Of a stretch of 64,000 nt of DNA, positions 50,170 to 59,722 are shown piece after piece. A model generated the notes under the pieces. The model was given only the letters and a program-made list of their open reading frames with translations, had not been told where the DNA came from and searched no databases. Both the position numbers and the translations under genes were made by a program. The first letter of the stretch is position 1; every line of letters begins with the position of its first letter. The DNA lies in NCBI RefSeq assembly GCF_023715705.1, contig NZ_JAMBOS010000004.1, positions 62,001-126,000 of the forward strand, in the 5' to 3' direction. The stretch is from Halalkalibacter oceani. GTDB taxonomy: Bacteria > Bacillota > Bacilli > Bacillales > Bacillaceae_D.

Positions 50170-52350
50170 CTATTCAATCTCAACCAGCAAAGCATTCCCG
50201 CTCTCCGCCACTTTCACATAGGCATATTCCGCCTCTGCTTCAGCTTCACTCCCGCTTCCCTCTTCAATAAAGTAGCTTTCAATCCCGTATGAAAAGCGGT
50301 TATAGCCCGTCGCCTTTCCGTTCACCAGCACATCCTCCTCCTGAAGCGTATACGGCTGATTATATGCACCATTTTGCTGGTAAATGCCTGTATAATGATA
50401 GACGTTCTGATCGTCAGGAGACAGAACAAGCTTCAGCTTTTCCCCTCGTTGAACCTGGCCTTCCAGCTCAGGAAGATGGGAGATCGAGTATTGCAAAGTC
50501 AGATAATCTCCCTGCAGGAGCGAGCGGGGATCAAGCGGTTCCAGCTCAAGCTTAATCAAGGTTCCATTGGCAAGATGCGTTTCATACTGCACATATTGAA
50601 AGCCGATAAAGGCGAGCTGCAGACAAATGACAACGACCAGCGCCCATTGTTTGGCAAAAGGTGCCGCTGACGAATTGTCTCTCTCTGCCTTCCATTTCCG
50701 GTCAAGTATGATCGCGACAGCAAGCAGCAGCAGGCCGAGCAGGAGCAAGGCGACTGATTTATGAAGCAGCCTCCAGACGAGGTCATAATATTTATAAAAC
50801 AGAAAGGCGAACCAAAAAACGAGCACCGTCCCTGAGAGCAAACGTTCATTCCGCCGGACAAAACGGAAGCCGAGATAAGTCGTGACAGCAAAAAACAGCG
50901 CATTATATAGATAATAGACCGACGGATGAGCCGTCGTTAAAAATGTCAGCACGAATCCGAACAGCAAGCCGTAAAGCATGACCAGCGCGGTCAGCCGTTT
51001 TTTCAACAGCGGCTCCTTCAGCAGCGGCCGACCGGCCAATGCGAGTAGATTCAGCCCGACCATCAGCCACATGACCGGCTCGGTTGAACGATCAGGCCAA
51101 ATAATAAGCAGAAGAACGACATTAGTCGCCCCATACAGCAGCAGATGCATCCAGAGACTCTCCTCTTTATACCAGAGCAGCAAAAGCAGGAGCACACTGA
51201 TCAGCGCAAGGTAAACAGGGACATCCCAGACAAAGGCGAGGGTAAGCAGCACGCCTACATGAACAGTTGTATGCCGCCAAACCTCCTCCAGTCTTTTGCC
51301 AAAAATCAGCACCGCCACCAAAAGGGCGGCTGCAAGCAGGACATACAAGCCTGAAAGCAGCGATTGGGCAACCATCGTCATCAGGCCGATGAAAGCGGTA
51401 GTCGCCACAACAGCACTAACCGTACTGACGGCATGGACGAGCAGGCTTTGCCACCAGCGCACCTCCTGATTCTTTTGCTTTTCATAAACAGTCCGCAGCT
51501 TTTTTAGCACAAAGCCTGCCACAAAGACAGTCAGCCCGGCGAGCAGCAAAATCAGCATAAAAAAGAGCTCAGACCCGTGCTCAAGCATCCAGAGAATTGC
51601 TTTAGCCGCCACGTAAACCGCAACTCCGGCAACCGTGAGCAATAAAAGAACACGATTCGGCCTTTTTTTCCAAAGCCAATAGAAGAAGATGATCGAAACA
51701 AGCAGATAAAGGCTGTTAAGCAGATAGGTGTACGACTCAAACACCCAGCGCATCGTGATCACAAGCCAAATAAGCTGACTGACGAGATAGGACAAATACG
51801 ACAAGGCGCGATAAGGAATCCGCCAGGCTGCAAGCCCCAGCCCGAGAAAAGCGTTACCGAGCGCCAGACATACAAGCCAGACAACAAGCTCTCCTTCAGA
51901 GCGGTACATAGCAACAGAGCTTGGGAATAAGAAAAAGCCAATCGTCACATGCAGCAGGAAGTAAGATAAAAGAAAAAAGGATTGCAATCTCGTCAGCACG
52001 GCAAACAAAAAGGCCGGCACAAGCCAGACGAGAAACAACAGATAACTGTCCGCATGTGAATTGTACATTTGACCAAGCAGAGCAACACTAACGCCAAAGG
52101 CGATCACCCCTCCAAGTAAAAACAGCTTCGCGACAAACGGGCGCCATGGCAGGCGGTAACGAAAGAAAAACGCAATGCCGTAGAAGCCAAGCAGCAAGAG
52201 CGTGATCAGGCTGATTTTGCTGCCGTGACCGAGCGCTCCCCAATTGGCGGCAAAAAAATAAACAATCGCAGCCACCAAAAGCGAAACACCAAAGAGGTAC
52301 GCCAGATCAATGACACGGGAAATTCCCTGTTTCTGTTGCTCCTGTTCCAT
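50170..52350 (-). CDS. Large membrane protein with DUF2157, DUF4401-like and GDYxxLxY domains
   Basis: The roughly 726-residue protein has about 17-20 hydrophobic helices. The start YLFGVSLLVAAIVYFFAANW resembles DUF2157. The middle resembles DUF4401. The soluble C-terminal domain has the namesake motif LLQGDYLTLQYSIS. These three parts are separate genes in many bacteria and are fused here. The function is unknown. ATG 52350 follows GGAGGGAAT. The C-terminus is acidic with an alternating Glu/Ala stretch. Confidence 0.8.
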   Translation of the reverse strand: MEQEQQKQGISRVIDLAYLFGVSLLVAAIVYFFAANWGALGHGSKISLITLLLLGFYGIAFFFRYRLPWRPFVAKLFLLGGVIAFGVSVALLGQMYNSHADSYLLFLVWLVPAFLFAVLTRLQSFFLLSYFLLHVTIGFFLFPSSVAMYRSEGELVVWLVCLALGNAFLGLGLAAWRIPYRALSYLSYLVSQLIWLVITMRWVFESYTYLLNSLYLLVSIIFFYWLWKKRPNRVLLLLTVAGVAVYVAAKAILWMLEHGSELFFMLILLLAGLTVFVAGFVLKKLRTVYEKQKNQEVRWWQSLLVHAVSTVSAVVATTAFIGLMTMVAQSLLSGLYVLLAAALLVAVLIFGKRLEEVWRHTTVHVGVLLTLAFVWDVPVYLALISVLLLLLLWYKEESLWMHLLLYGATNVVLLLIIWPDRSTEPVMWLMVGLNLLALAGRPLLKEPLLKKRLTALVMLYGLLFGFVLTFLTTAHPSVYYLYNALFFAVTTYLGFRFVRRNERLLSGTVLVFWFAFLFYKYYDLVWRLLHKSVALLLLGLLLLAVAIILDRKWKAERDNSSAAPFAKQWALVVVICLQLAFIGFQYVQYETHLANGTLIKLELEPLDPRSLLQGDYLTLQYSISHLPELEGQVQRGEKLKLVLSPDDQNVYHYTGIYQQNGAYNQPYTLQEEDVLVNGKATGYNRFSYGIESYFIEEGSGSEAEAEAEYAYVKVAESGNALLVEIE

Positions 52351-52410
52351 TCCGATTCCCTCCTTTTTTCTTTCATTGTACTCCATTTCAATCAATGTGT
52401 GGCAATACTT

Positions 52411-52482
52411 TTATGAAGAGACCGGCCGGGGTGGAATTCCGATAATAAAGAACGATCCGCCTGGCACCGTAATGAGTTCCAT
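52411..52482 (-). CDS. Possible 23-residue peptide
   Basis: ATG 52482 has a perfect GGAGG seven bases upstream and encodes MELITVPGGSFFIIGIPPRP, then three residues before TAA. It lies between the moeA terminator and the large membrane-protein gene. Spacing and codon content look real, but the length is too short to be sure. Confidence 0.4.
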   Translation of the reverse strand: MELITVPGGSFFIIGIPPRPVSS

Positions 52483-52590
52483 TTGAAAACCTCCGTCCCT
52501 GTTCCCAGCGCACTTTCGCCGGTCCCCCTCAGTCTTTCGTCTAGTCCTCATTCTCATTCGCTAATTGGTCTCTTTTTCTAATTCTGAACT

Positions 52591-52636
52591 AAAAAAGGAT
52601 GCCATAAAGGGTGATTTTCCCTTTTTACGACATCCT
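52591..52636 (-). terminator. Terminator of the molybdopterin operon (AAAAGG-core family)
   Basis: On the minus strand GGATGTCGTAAAAAGGG folds onto CCCTTTATGGCATCC and is followed by TTTTTT, about 40 bases after the moeA stop. Confidence 0.8.
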
Positions 52637-52675
52637 GAAACAGCAGGTCAAAACGAGCTGCTGAAAGCTTATATT

Positions 52676-53938
52676 TTAAACTCCAGGCACGCCCGGATGC
52701 ACCTCTAAACAAATAACATCGACCTTCTCGCCTGCTCGCAGCTTCTCCGTCCGCGGTGGGACGACGAGCAAGGCGTTCGCTTCGGCAAGAGATGACACGA
52801 TACCGGACTTTTCCAGTCCGACCGGCGTGACAGAGAGCGTTGCGTCTTCCACCGTCAATCTCGCGCGGACAAAGCGGGCAAACTCGTTCCGCCGGCCGAG
52901 GTCCGTTGTAAGCAGCGCTGCTGTTTTGTGCAGATGCGGTGTTGAGGAACCTAAATAGGTTTTGACAATTGGACGGACAAACAGCTCAAAGCCGACAAAG
53001 CAGGCCGACGGATTGCCGGACAAACCGAAAAACCATTTATCCCCGACCGTCGCCACCGTCGTGACACTGCCAGGGCGCATTTCAACTTTATTAAACAGCA
53101 CTTCGGCCTGAAGCTTGTCCAAAATTGCCGGCACATAATCAAAATCGCCGACTGACACCCCCCCTGTCGTGATCACATAGTCGACCTCTTTCAACGCCCC
53201 GGCAACTGCCTCATAGCTTTGATCGAAGTCATCAACAAGAATCCCGTAATAACGCGGGATCGCGCCTGCCTGCCGAATTTGCGCCTCAAGCATCGGTGAA
53301 TTGCTGTTTCGGATCTTCCCCGGAGCAAGCGGCTCATCAACAGAAACAAGCTCGCTTCCTGTCGCAAACACACCAATCACCGGCTGCTGAAAGACGTTGA
53401 TTTCGCCATAGCCAAATGTCGCCAGCAAGGCGATTTCCCCCGCTCCCATTTGTCTGCCGGCCTTAAGAAGCACCGTTCCCTCCTTCATATCTTCGCCGCG
53501 GCGGATAATGTTTTCTCCCGCTGCGACCGGTGAGGTGATTTCAATCACCGGCTGCTTCCCTTCCAGCGTTTCGGTCACATTCTCCAGCATAATCACCGCA
53601 TCCGCACCTTCCGGGATTGGCGCTCCGGTCATAATCCGCACCGCTTTTCCACCAAGCACCTGCCGGGTGGCGACATAGCCGGCGCCGATCGTTTCGACAA
53701 CCTCCAGCCGCCGCGGCGTATCTGGGCCGGCCGCCTTCGTATCTTCGGCTTTCATCGCAAAGCCGTCAACCGGCGAACGATCGAAAAAAGGGACATCGTG
53801 CGAGGCGACGATGTCCTCCGCGAGAAACCGTCCTTGCGCCTCCGCGAGCGAAATACGCTCTGCCGGTCCCGTCTTGACATGCTCCATAATTCGTCTCACT
53901 GCTTCATCTACCGGAATGCTCTGCCGAATTTCTACCAT
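52676..53938 (-). CDS. moeA: Molybdopterin molybdotransferase
   Basis: MoeA inserts molybdate into adenylylated molybdopterin. The 420-residue protein has the N-terminal AEDIVASHDVPFFDRSPVDG, the VRIMTGAPIPEGADAVIMLE stretch, the NSNSPMLEAQIRQAGA and TTGGVSVGDFDYV active-site region of the MogA-like domain, and the C-terminal beta-barrel domain. It is the last gene of the moa cluster and ends at a clear terminator. Confidence 0.94.
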   Translation of the reverse strand: MVEIRQSIPVDEAVRRIMEHVKTGPAERISLAEAQGRFLAEDIVASHDVPFFDRSPVDGFAMKAEDTKAAGPDTPRRLEVVETIGAGYVATRQVLGGKAVRIMTGAPIPEGADAVIMLENVTETLEGKQPVIEITSPVAAGENIIRRGEDMKEGTVLLKAGRQMGAGEIALLATFGYGEINVFQQPVIGVFATGSELVSVDEPLAPGKIRNSNSPMLEAQIRQAGAIPRYYGILVDDFDQSYEAVAGALKEVDYVITTGGVSVGDFDYVPAILDKLQAEVLFNKVEMRPGSVTTVATVGDKWFFGLSGNPSACFVGFELFVRPIVKTYLGSSTPHLHKTAALLTTDLGRRNEFARFVRARLTVEDATLSVTPVGLEKSGIVSSLAEANALLVVPPRTEKLRAGEKVDVICLEVHPGVPGV

Positions 53939-53950
53939 CTTCCCACTCCT

Positions 53951-54190
53951 TTACCCGCCGCTTACCGGCGAAATGATGGCAAGTGTATCGTCGGAACTGA
54001 ATGTTTCGCTTAACTCGGCATATTCCTCATTTTTCGCCCAGATCACCTGCTCCAGATCAGCGCTTACTTCAGGATGCTGTTCAATCAGCCACTCGCGCAC
54101 TTCAGCAATTGTGTTCAGACCCGGGTCAATCGTTAATGCATCTGTCCCCAGCTTTTCTTTTAATGAAGCAAACAGCAATAAACTTGCCAT
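53951..54190 (-). CDS. moaD: Molybdopterin synthase small (sulfur-carrier) subunit
   Basis: This 79-residue ubiquitin-like protein becomes a C-terminal thiocarboxylate and donates sulfur to precursor Z. It starts ASLLLFASLKEKLGTDAL and ends in the required Gly-Gly (ISPVSGG). ATG 54190 after CCGGAGGTGG is chosen; a frame from further upstream would lie inside moaE. It overlaps the moaE stop by one base. Confidence 0.92.
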   Translation of the reverse strand: MASLLLFASLKEKLGTDALTIDPGLNTIAEVREWLIEQHPEVSADLEQVIWAKNEEYAELSETFSSDDTLAIISPVSGG

Positions 54191-54651
54191 TATTCCACCT
54201 CCGGCTGCCCTGTTTTGTAAAAGGTTGTTTCCTTTTGGTCGCCAACCCAAAATTCCCCGTCTTCCCAATGCTCTTTTTTCCAGATTGGAACAATTTCCTT
54301 GATACGCTCAATCGCGTAGCGGCTCGCTTCAAATGATTCCGCCCGGTGCGGGGTGGCGACCGCAATGACGACAGCGATATCTGAAATGTCGAGGCGTCCG
54401 ACACGGTGCGAGATCGCCACCTCTGCTCCCGGCCATTTTTCCTTGATTTCCGCACCGACCTTTTGCAGCTGTTTTACCGCCATCGCTTCATATGCCTCAT
54501 AAATTAAATATAATGTCCTTTTTCCTTTTGTCAGTTCACGAACGGTTCCAATAAACGTGTTCACCGCTCCGGCATTAGGGTGCACGACCTTTGCCACAAC
54601 GGCCTCAATCGAGATCGGTTCTGCTGTAATCTCAAATAAAGTTGCTGTCAA
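54190..54651 (-). CDS. moaE: Molybdopterin synthase large subunit
   Basis: This 153-residue catalytic subunit makes the dithiolene of molybdopterin together with MoaD. It has GAVNTFIGTVRELTKGKRTL, YEAYEAMAVKQLQ, the RVGRLDISDIAVVIAV histidine/arginine region and the KEIVPIWKKEHWEDG lysine region at the active site. It is directly followed by moaD, as usual. Confidence 0.94.
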   Translation of the reverse strand: MTATLFEITAEPISIEAVVAKVVHPNAGAVNTFIGTVRELTKGKRTLYLIYEAYEAMAVKQLQKVGAEIKEKWPGAEVAISHRVGRLDISDIAVVIAVATPHRAESFEASRYAIERIKEIVPIWKKEHWEDGEFWVGDQKETTFYKTGQPEVE

Positions 54652-54687
54652 AGATAAACCTCCTCTGCTGTCTCTTCCTGGCCAAGC

Positions 54688-55701
54688 TTAGCCGCCAATT
54701 CGTGACATTTCGACTTTTTTCTTTCTTTTCTTTGTCTGGCTTAAACGCTCTTCTGAATAGCGGTCTGCCCGACCGTTCCAAATCTGACGAATCCGCTCCT
54801 TTACCTGTTCATCATCGGCCTCATCCCGTAAAACCGGTAACAGATCATGGCCCTTGGCGGCAAATAAACAATTGTACATTTTGCCATCGGCCGACACGCG
54901 GGCGCGAGAGCAGGTCGAGCAAAACGCATTCGTCACCGAGGTGATCAGGCCGATTTCCGTCGTCGTTCCGGCATAGCGGTAGCGCTTGGCGACTTCGCCG
55001 TAATACTCAGGTCCAACCGCTTCAAGTGGATGCTCACGATTGATCATCTCGACGATTTCCCGGCTTGGGACAACTTGATCCAGCTTCCATCCGTTTGAAT
55101 TGCCGACATCCATGAATTCGATAAAACGCAGCGTATGGCCCTTTTCGCGGAAATAGCGGGCCATCGGCATAATTTCCTGGTCGTTGACCCCTTTTTGCAC
55201 GACCATATTAATTTTAACGTCAAGGCCTGCCTCAGCTGCTGCTTCAATCCCTTCCAGCACCGGGCCTGTTCGAAAACCGCGGCCGTTCATCCGGCCAAAC
55301 AACTCATCATCAAGGCTGTCGAGGCTGACATTTACCCGCTTCAAGCCGGCTGCTTTTAGCGCCGCGGCATGCTTTTTTAACAGCACGCCATTTGTCGTCA
55401 GCGCGATATCCGTGATTCCGTCTATTTGCTCAATATCCGAAATAAGACCGGCAATTCCTTTGCGCAGCAGAGGCTCTCCCCCTGTAATCCGGATTTTGTT
55501 GACACCGAGCTCCGCAAAAGAACGGATGAGCCGCAGCATTTCCTCAAAGCTCAGCAGCTCGCTGTTTGTCAAAAAGGGATAATCATTATCAAAAATTTCC
55601 GCAGGCATACAGTAGCCGCAGCGAAAATTGCAGCGATCTGTAACCGATATCCGTAAATCATGGAGAGGACGATTCAGCTTATCAACAATATGTTTTTCCA
55701 T
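54688..55701 (-). CDS. moaA: GTP 3',8-cyclase (radical SAM)
   Basis: MoaA starts molybdenum cofactor synthesis from GTP. The 337-residue protein has the radical-SAM cluster C24-x3-C28-x2-C31 ([11 protein letters not shown]), [13 protein letters not shown], and the C-terminal [4Fe-4S] cysteines [20 protein letters not shown] then C. It ends in the functional Gly-Gly (SRIGG). It lies between moaC and moaE in the operon. Confidence 0.95.
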   Translation of the reverse strand: MEKHIVDKLNRPLHDLRISVTDRCNFRCGYCMPAEIFDNDYPFLTNSELLSFEEMLRLIRSFAELGVNKIRITGGEPLLRKGIAGLISDIEQIDGITDIALTTNGVLLKKHAAALKAAGLKRVNVSLDSLDDELFGRMNGRGFRTGPVLEGIEAAAEAGLDVKINMVVQKGVNDQEIMPMARYFREKGHTLRFIEFMDVGNSNGWKLDQVVPSREIVEMINREHPLEAVGPEYYGEVAKRYRYAGTTTEIGLITSVTNAFCSTCSRARVSADGKMYNCLFAAKGHDLLPVLRDEADDEQVKERIRQIWNGRADRYSEERLSQTKKRKKKVEMSRIGG

Positions 55702-55733
55702 ACGATCACCCTTTCCCCCGATATCGTTTTCTC

Positions 55734-56222
55734 TTAATTATCCAGCTGTCTTTCATAATCTCCGCTTTTTCCACCTGTTTTTCTCACGACGTACGTCTGG
55801 CCGATTTCCATTTCTTTCTCAACAGCCTTGCACATGTCATAAATCGTCAGCGCCGCAACACTCGCCGCCGTCAACGCTTCCATCTCAACCCCTGTTTTCC
55901 CTGTTGTCTTGACAGTTGCTTCAATTGTAATAACCGCATATGTGTCGAAGCGTTGCGGACGGAAGATAATATCAATTCCCGTCAGCGGCAGCGGATGGCA
56001 CATCGGAATAATTTGCGCTGTATTTTTCGCCGCCATTACTCCAGCAATTTGCGCTACCGCGAACACATCACCTTTGCCGATTTCCTGCTTTTCTATTTTT
56101 TCAAGGACAAGCGGTGCGACTTTGATTTCACTTCGCGCCACCGCCACTCTTTTTGTTTCTTTTTTCTCAGAAACATCAACCATTTTCGCCCGTCCTTGAC
56201 TGTTAAAATGTGTGAACTCCAT
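55734..56222 (-). CDS. moaC: Cyclic pyranopterin monophosphate synthase
   Basis: MoaC rearranges the MoaA product to cyclic pyranopterin monophosphate. The 162-residue protein has [49 protein letters not shown] and [20 protein letters not shown], the classic MoaC blocks. The exact start is uncertain among two adjacent ATGs and upstream codons; 56222 gives the best spacing from AAGTGAG. Confidence 0.94.
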   Translation of the reverse strand: MEFTHFNSQGRAKMVDVSEKKETKRVAVARSEIKVAPLVLEKIEKQEIGKGDVFAVAQIAGVMAAKNTAQIIPMCHPLPLTGIDIIFRPQRFDTYAVITIEATVKTTGKTGVEMEALTAASVAALTIYDMCKAVEKEMEIGQTYVVRKTGGKSGDYERQLDN

Positions 56223-56341
56223 CATCCATCTCACTTTCTCTCATTTACGAGCAATCAGCTTCCCGGACTATGATAAGCCCTCTTTGTACCCATTGTAGCA
56301 CCAAATGGTGAGATCACTCCAGTAAAACCGCGTTTTCCTAA

Positions 56342-56380
56342 AGCTAGTGAAAAAGGACGATTTACTCTTTTTCACTAACT
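56342..56380. repeat. AAAAGG-core hairpin between moaB and moaC
   Basis: AGCTAGTGAAAAAG pairs with CTTTTTCACTAACT around GACGATTTACT. The core matches the hairpin at 20979-21016 almost exactly. It may attenuate between moaB and moaC. Confidence 0.6.
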
Positions 56381-56408
56381 TTTTCAGTGGTCTCATTTTT
56401 ATCGTTCT

Positions 56409-56930
56409 TTAGCGAGCCTTGGCATCCTTGTAGATCTCTCGCATCACGTGTCCGAGCTCGGGAACGATTAGCTTCGTCATCGCCAGGCGAACCGCTCCAG
56501 AGGAGCCGGGAGTAGAAAAGACCGCTTTATCCCGGTAGATCCCGGCGACGGCCCGGCTGAGCATCGCCGCCGAACCGATATCCTCGACATAGCTCAAATA
56601 ACGAAACAGATCACCGAACCCGGGCATCTCTTTTTCCAGCAGCTGAGATACGGCCTCATACGTCCGGTCGCGAGAAGCGATTCCCGTGCCGCCATTAATT
56701 AAGATCGCTTCGACATCTTCACGGCCGGCCGCTTCCTTAATCACCGCCTGAATCTCCTGTTCACTATCCTTGACAATCGCATAGCCGGTGACACGGTACT
56801 GTCCTTCCTCCAGCAATTGCTTCATTAACGCTCCACTTTTGTCCGTCTCCTTCGTCCGTGTATCAGACACAGTCAGAACGAAACAGTTTACCGTCTTCGG
56901 TGCTTCTTGTTTATGCTCAGATACTGACAT
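56409..56930 (-). CDS. moaB: Molybdopterin adenylyltransferase-type protein MoaB
   Basis: This 173-residue MogA/MoaB-fold protein has VLTVSDTRTKETDKSGALMK and ILINGGTGIASRDRTYEAVS with the GGTG substrate loop, followed by STPGSSGAVRLAMTKLI. Family members adenylylate molybdopterin before MoeA acts. AAAAGGAG precedes the ATG. It is first in the moa block, 107 bases after the transporter gene, so it may also be read from the upstream operon. Confidence 0.92.
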   Translation of the reverse strand: MSVSEHKQEAPKTVNCFVLTVSDTRTKETDKSGALMKQLLEEGQYRVTGYAIVKDSEQEIQAVIKEAAGREDVEAILINGGTGIASRDRTYEAVSQLLEKEMPGFGDLFRYLSYVEDIGSAAMLSRAVAGIYRDKAVFSTPGSSGAVRLAMTKLIVPELGHVMREIYKDAKAR

Positions 56931-57037
56931 GGCAAAGCTCCTTTTCCAAAATTCTAAATGTAGCTTCTATTTTACCATTTTTTTAATAGACGAGATACTA
57001 AACAGCCGGAAAAACAGCATTTTCTCTTTCTTCCGGT

Positions 57038-57925
57038 TCAGGCTGTAAGAGAGATCATTCCGGCGCCAAGAAAGATCAAACATGCACAGACGAGCAGCGG
57101 AACCGTCACCTTTTCTTCAGAACCGAGCATCACTTTACTGAGCATAATCGTCACAATCGGTTCAATCGCCAAAATCGCCCCCGCATAGGCGACCTGGATG
57201 AAGGAAATCGAAATAAAAAATGATAAAAGCGCAAGACTGGTGAAAATACCGCCAAGAATATAGTAGCGATTCGGCAAGGTAACATTGTTTTTGAGCGTTT
57301 GCAAAAGCTCCCTTTTGAACGCCGTGATCAAAACAAAGCTGAGTAATGCTGCTAAGGCGCCAAAAAAAGCGCCGGCAAAAGGATCGGGATAGTAATCAAG
57401 CGCCTGCTTGCGAACTCCTTGCCCAATCCCGAAGCCAAGCGCAGCTCCCAGGGAAATCAGAAAGCCGAACTGATCGACTTTGTTTCCTTCCTTTTTAAAT
57501 AGGACATAGCCTTGCACAAACAGCCCGAGAAAGATCAAGCCAATCCCGAGCCAGGTCATGCCGATAATCGTTTCATCTAAAATAAAAATGGCAAACAACA
57601 GAGTAAAAATAGGAGCTGAGTTTTTAATTCCCGCTGCACGAGATGATCCTATTTTCCGAATGCCGCTAAAGAGCATCATTCTCCCTAAAAAGGCGGTTAA
57701 AAATCCAGCAGCCAAAAATAACCAAAGTCCCATTTCATCGCCTGTGTTTCCGTTCACCGGAGCCAACCAGCGGGAAATCCCGAGCAATGAACCGAGCAAG
57801 CAAATATTGATACAGAGGGTAATCAGCATTCCATTGTCTGTTGCTGAGTGCCTCATTCCTTTTTTCATCAGAACATTGCTCAACGAATAAAAGACCGCTG
57901 ACAAACCCGCAATCAAAAAGCCCAC
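57038..57925 (-). CDS. EamA/DMT-family transporter
   Basis: This 295-residue permease has ten hydrophobic helices in two EamA repeats. SVFYSLSNVLMKKGMR-like and GIKNSAPIFTLLFAIFILDE mark the first repeat. IQVAYAGAILAIEPIVTIML marks the second. It is 21 bases after the XdhC gene and so appears to belong to the molybdenum-hydroxylase operon, where it could import the substrate or export a product. The specificity of this family cannot be inferred from sequence. Confidence 0.82.
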   Translation of the reverse strand: MGFLIAGLSAVFYSLSNVLMKKGMRHSATDNGMLITLCINICLLGSLLGISRWLAPVNGNTGDEMGLWLFLAAGFLTAFLGRMMLFSGIRKIGSSRAAGIKNSAPIFTLLFAIFILDETIIGMTWLGIGLIFLGLFVQGYVLFKKEGNKVDQFGFLISLGAALGFGIGQGVRKQALDYYPDPFAGAFFGALAALLSFVLITAFKRELLQTLKNNVTLPNRYYILGGIFTSLALLSFFISISFIQVAYAGAILAIEPIVTIMLSKVMLGSEEKVTVPLLVCACLIFLGAGMISLTA

Positions 57926-57946
57926 ACCTGATTACTCCCTCTCTTC

Positions 57947-59002
57947 TCATTTTGTCGTCTGTAGTGAAAGCTGTTCAGCAGCATGAATCGGACCTGCTTT
58001 ATCTTTTAGAAATTGCAACTGTCTGTTGTTTTTTCGGATCATGATTTCTGACAGAATGCTCACAGCGACTTGTTCCGGTGTTTCAGCTCCGAGATCAAGG
58101 CCAACCGGGGCATGGATATACGGCGATAGCCTTTCCATCTCGGTCTTATCTAAACCAAGAATCTCTCCGGCGATTTGCTCCATTCTTCGTTTCGGACCTA
58201 AAAAGCCGAGATAGCCCGGTGCACAGCTTCGATAAAAATCAAAGGCAAGCGCATCGTGATCAATACGGTGCGTCATAAATAAAACATAGTCATTTTTTTC
58301 AGCTACGATCTTCTGCCGATAGTCTTCTGACCGGGCAAGAATTAGCCCAGCCGCTTTCGGAAAGCGCTCCTTCGTTAAAGCGCTCTCCCGGTGATCAACA
58401 ACGACGACTTCAAAACCGCATTGGCCGGCCAAATCAACGACCGGCACCGCGTCCTGTCCGGCACCGAAGATGACCAGTCGGGCGTCCGGATTGATTTTTT
58501 CACAGAACCCGCCTGGCGTCGGTTTTGCTTCACCAGCGTGATACGACCTCGCAAACGCCACTTCTTCATTAATAAAAGGACGGGAAAAGGTAAGCTCCTT
58601 TGAAAATGCGTGGCTGATGGTCAATGCACGCTTTGTCGTGAGCGCCTGCGTGACTTCGTTTCTCCATTCCCGGCCCTCGGCTGTTTCCAGTGACTCAATC
58701 AAGATGAAGACGCTGCCATTACAGCCGAGGCCGAGCCCCCAGACGCTCGTGTCACTTAAGTGATACAAGTGCAGGCGCGGCTTCCCAGTTTTAATCACTT
58801 GCAGCGCAACCTCGATCACATCCTGATCAAAGCAGCCGCCGCCGATCATTCCGGCCGATTGACCATTCTCCGCAATAAGCAGACGGGCTCCCGGTCGCCG
58901 GTAGGCCGAGCCGTTAATCGCGACGACAGTAGCCATCGCGACGCGCTCGCCCTGCTCCTTCCATTCATCCAACTGCTTCAGCAATCCACGGAGCTCATTC
59001 AT
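57947..59002 (-). CDS. XdhC/CoxI-family molybdenum-hydroxylase maturation factor
   Basis: This 351-residue protein loads and sulfurates the Mo cofactor for xanthine-dehydrogenase-type enzymes. The N-terminal XdhC/CoxI domain has VVAINGSAYRRPGARLLIAE and GMIGGGCFDQDVIEVALQ. The C-terminal Rossmann domain has ARLVIFGAGQDAVPVVDLAG. ATG 59002 is chosen after GGGAGGAAT. It lies 14 bases after the RraA-like gene and ties the operon functionally to the CoxL/CoxS enzyme. Confidence 0.9.
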   Translation of the reverse strand: MNELRGLLKQLDEWKEQGERVAMATVVAINGSAYRRPGARLLIAENGQSAGMIGGGCFDQDVIEVALQVIKTGKPRLHLYHLSDTSVWGLGLGCNGSVFILIESLETAEGREWRNEVTQALTTKRALTISHAFSKELTFSRPFINEEVAFARSYHAGEAKPTPGGFCEKINPDARLVIFGAGQDAVPVVDLAGQCGFEVVVVDHRESALTKERFPKAAGLILARSEDYRQKIVAEKNDYVLFMTHRIDHDALAFDFYRSCAPGYLGFLGPKRRMEQIAGEILGLDKTEMERLSPYIHAPVGLDLGAETPEQVAVSILSEIMIRKNNRQLQFLKDKAGPIHAAEQLSLQTTK

Positions 59003-59016
59003 CCGTATTCCTCCCT

Positions 59017-59712
59017 TCACTCAAGAACTCGATTTTCCGTGACCAAATCCACTTCCTTCATTTTATTCTCTACCCATGCCGGGAGAACCTGACCGGCCGC
59101 AATCTCCGCTACCCGTTGCTCTTCCCGTTTCTCAATCGCGCCAAGCTGTTCGATTACGGCGGCGACATTTTCCTGCTTGATGACAACGATGCCATCGTCA
59201 TCCCCGACGATGACATCACCGGGGCGGACCGTTACGTCCCCGCAGCTGATTTCACCATTGACGAAGCCGGGACCATTTTTTTCAACGCTGACCGGAACCG
59301 CTCCCTGGCAAAAAATAGGAAGGTCTCTTTCCTGATTGGCCGTTTTATCGCGAATTAAGCCGTCAATCACAATCCCGCCAAGACGAAGCGCCTGCGCAGA
59401 TTGCGTCATTAACTCCCCCCACACGGCCTTTGTTTGATTCCCTTGCGTCGTGACGACGAGAATGTCACCTGGTTCAGCAAGCTTTAATGCGACATAAAGC
59501 ATGAAATTATCCCCCGGTGGCAGTTCCACCGTAAGGGCGTTCCCAACGAGCCTGCTGCCGGCAGCGATCGGCTTGATTCGCGGATGCATCGTTCCTGTCC
59601 GGCGCTGCGCATCGGTAATCGTGGAAGAAGCAACCCCTTCCAGCTGTTTCAGCCGGGCAGGCGGGGTACGCTTCACTTTTTCGTTATAGCCAAATCCGAT
59701 AGTTCCTTTCAT
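59017..59712 (-). CDS. RraA-family aldolase/decarboxylase-like protein
   Basis: This 231-residue protein belongs to the family of RraA-like and 4-hydroxy-4-methyl-2-oxoglutarate aldolases. It has STITDAQRRTGTMHPRIKPI, the PPGDNFMLYVALKLAEPGDI segment, GGIVIDGLIRDK and the metal-site RPGDVIVGDDDGIVVI. True RraA (an RNase E inhibitor) is shorter and belongs to proteobacteria. In this catabolic setting an aldolase or oxaloacetate-decarboxylase role is more likely. Confidence 0.85.
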   Translation of the reverse strand: MKGTIGFGYNEKVKRTPPARLKQLEGVASSTITDAQRRTGTMHPRIKPIAAGSRLVGNALTVELPPGDNFMLYVALKLAEPGDILVVTTQGNQTKAVWGELMTQSAQALRLGGIVIDGLIRDKTANQERDLPIFCQGAVPVSVEKNGPGFVNGEISCGDVTVRPGDVIVGDDDGIVVIKQENVAAVIEQLGAIEKREEQRVAEIAAGQVLPAWVENKMKEVDLVTENRVLE

Positions 59713-59722
59713 CGCTCTCCTC

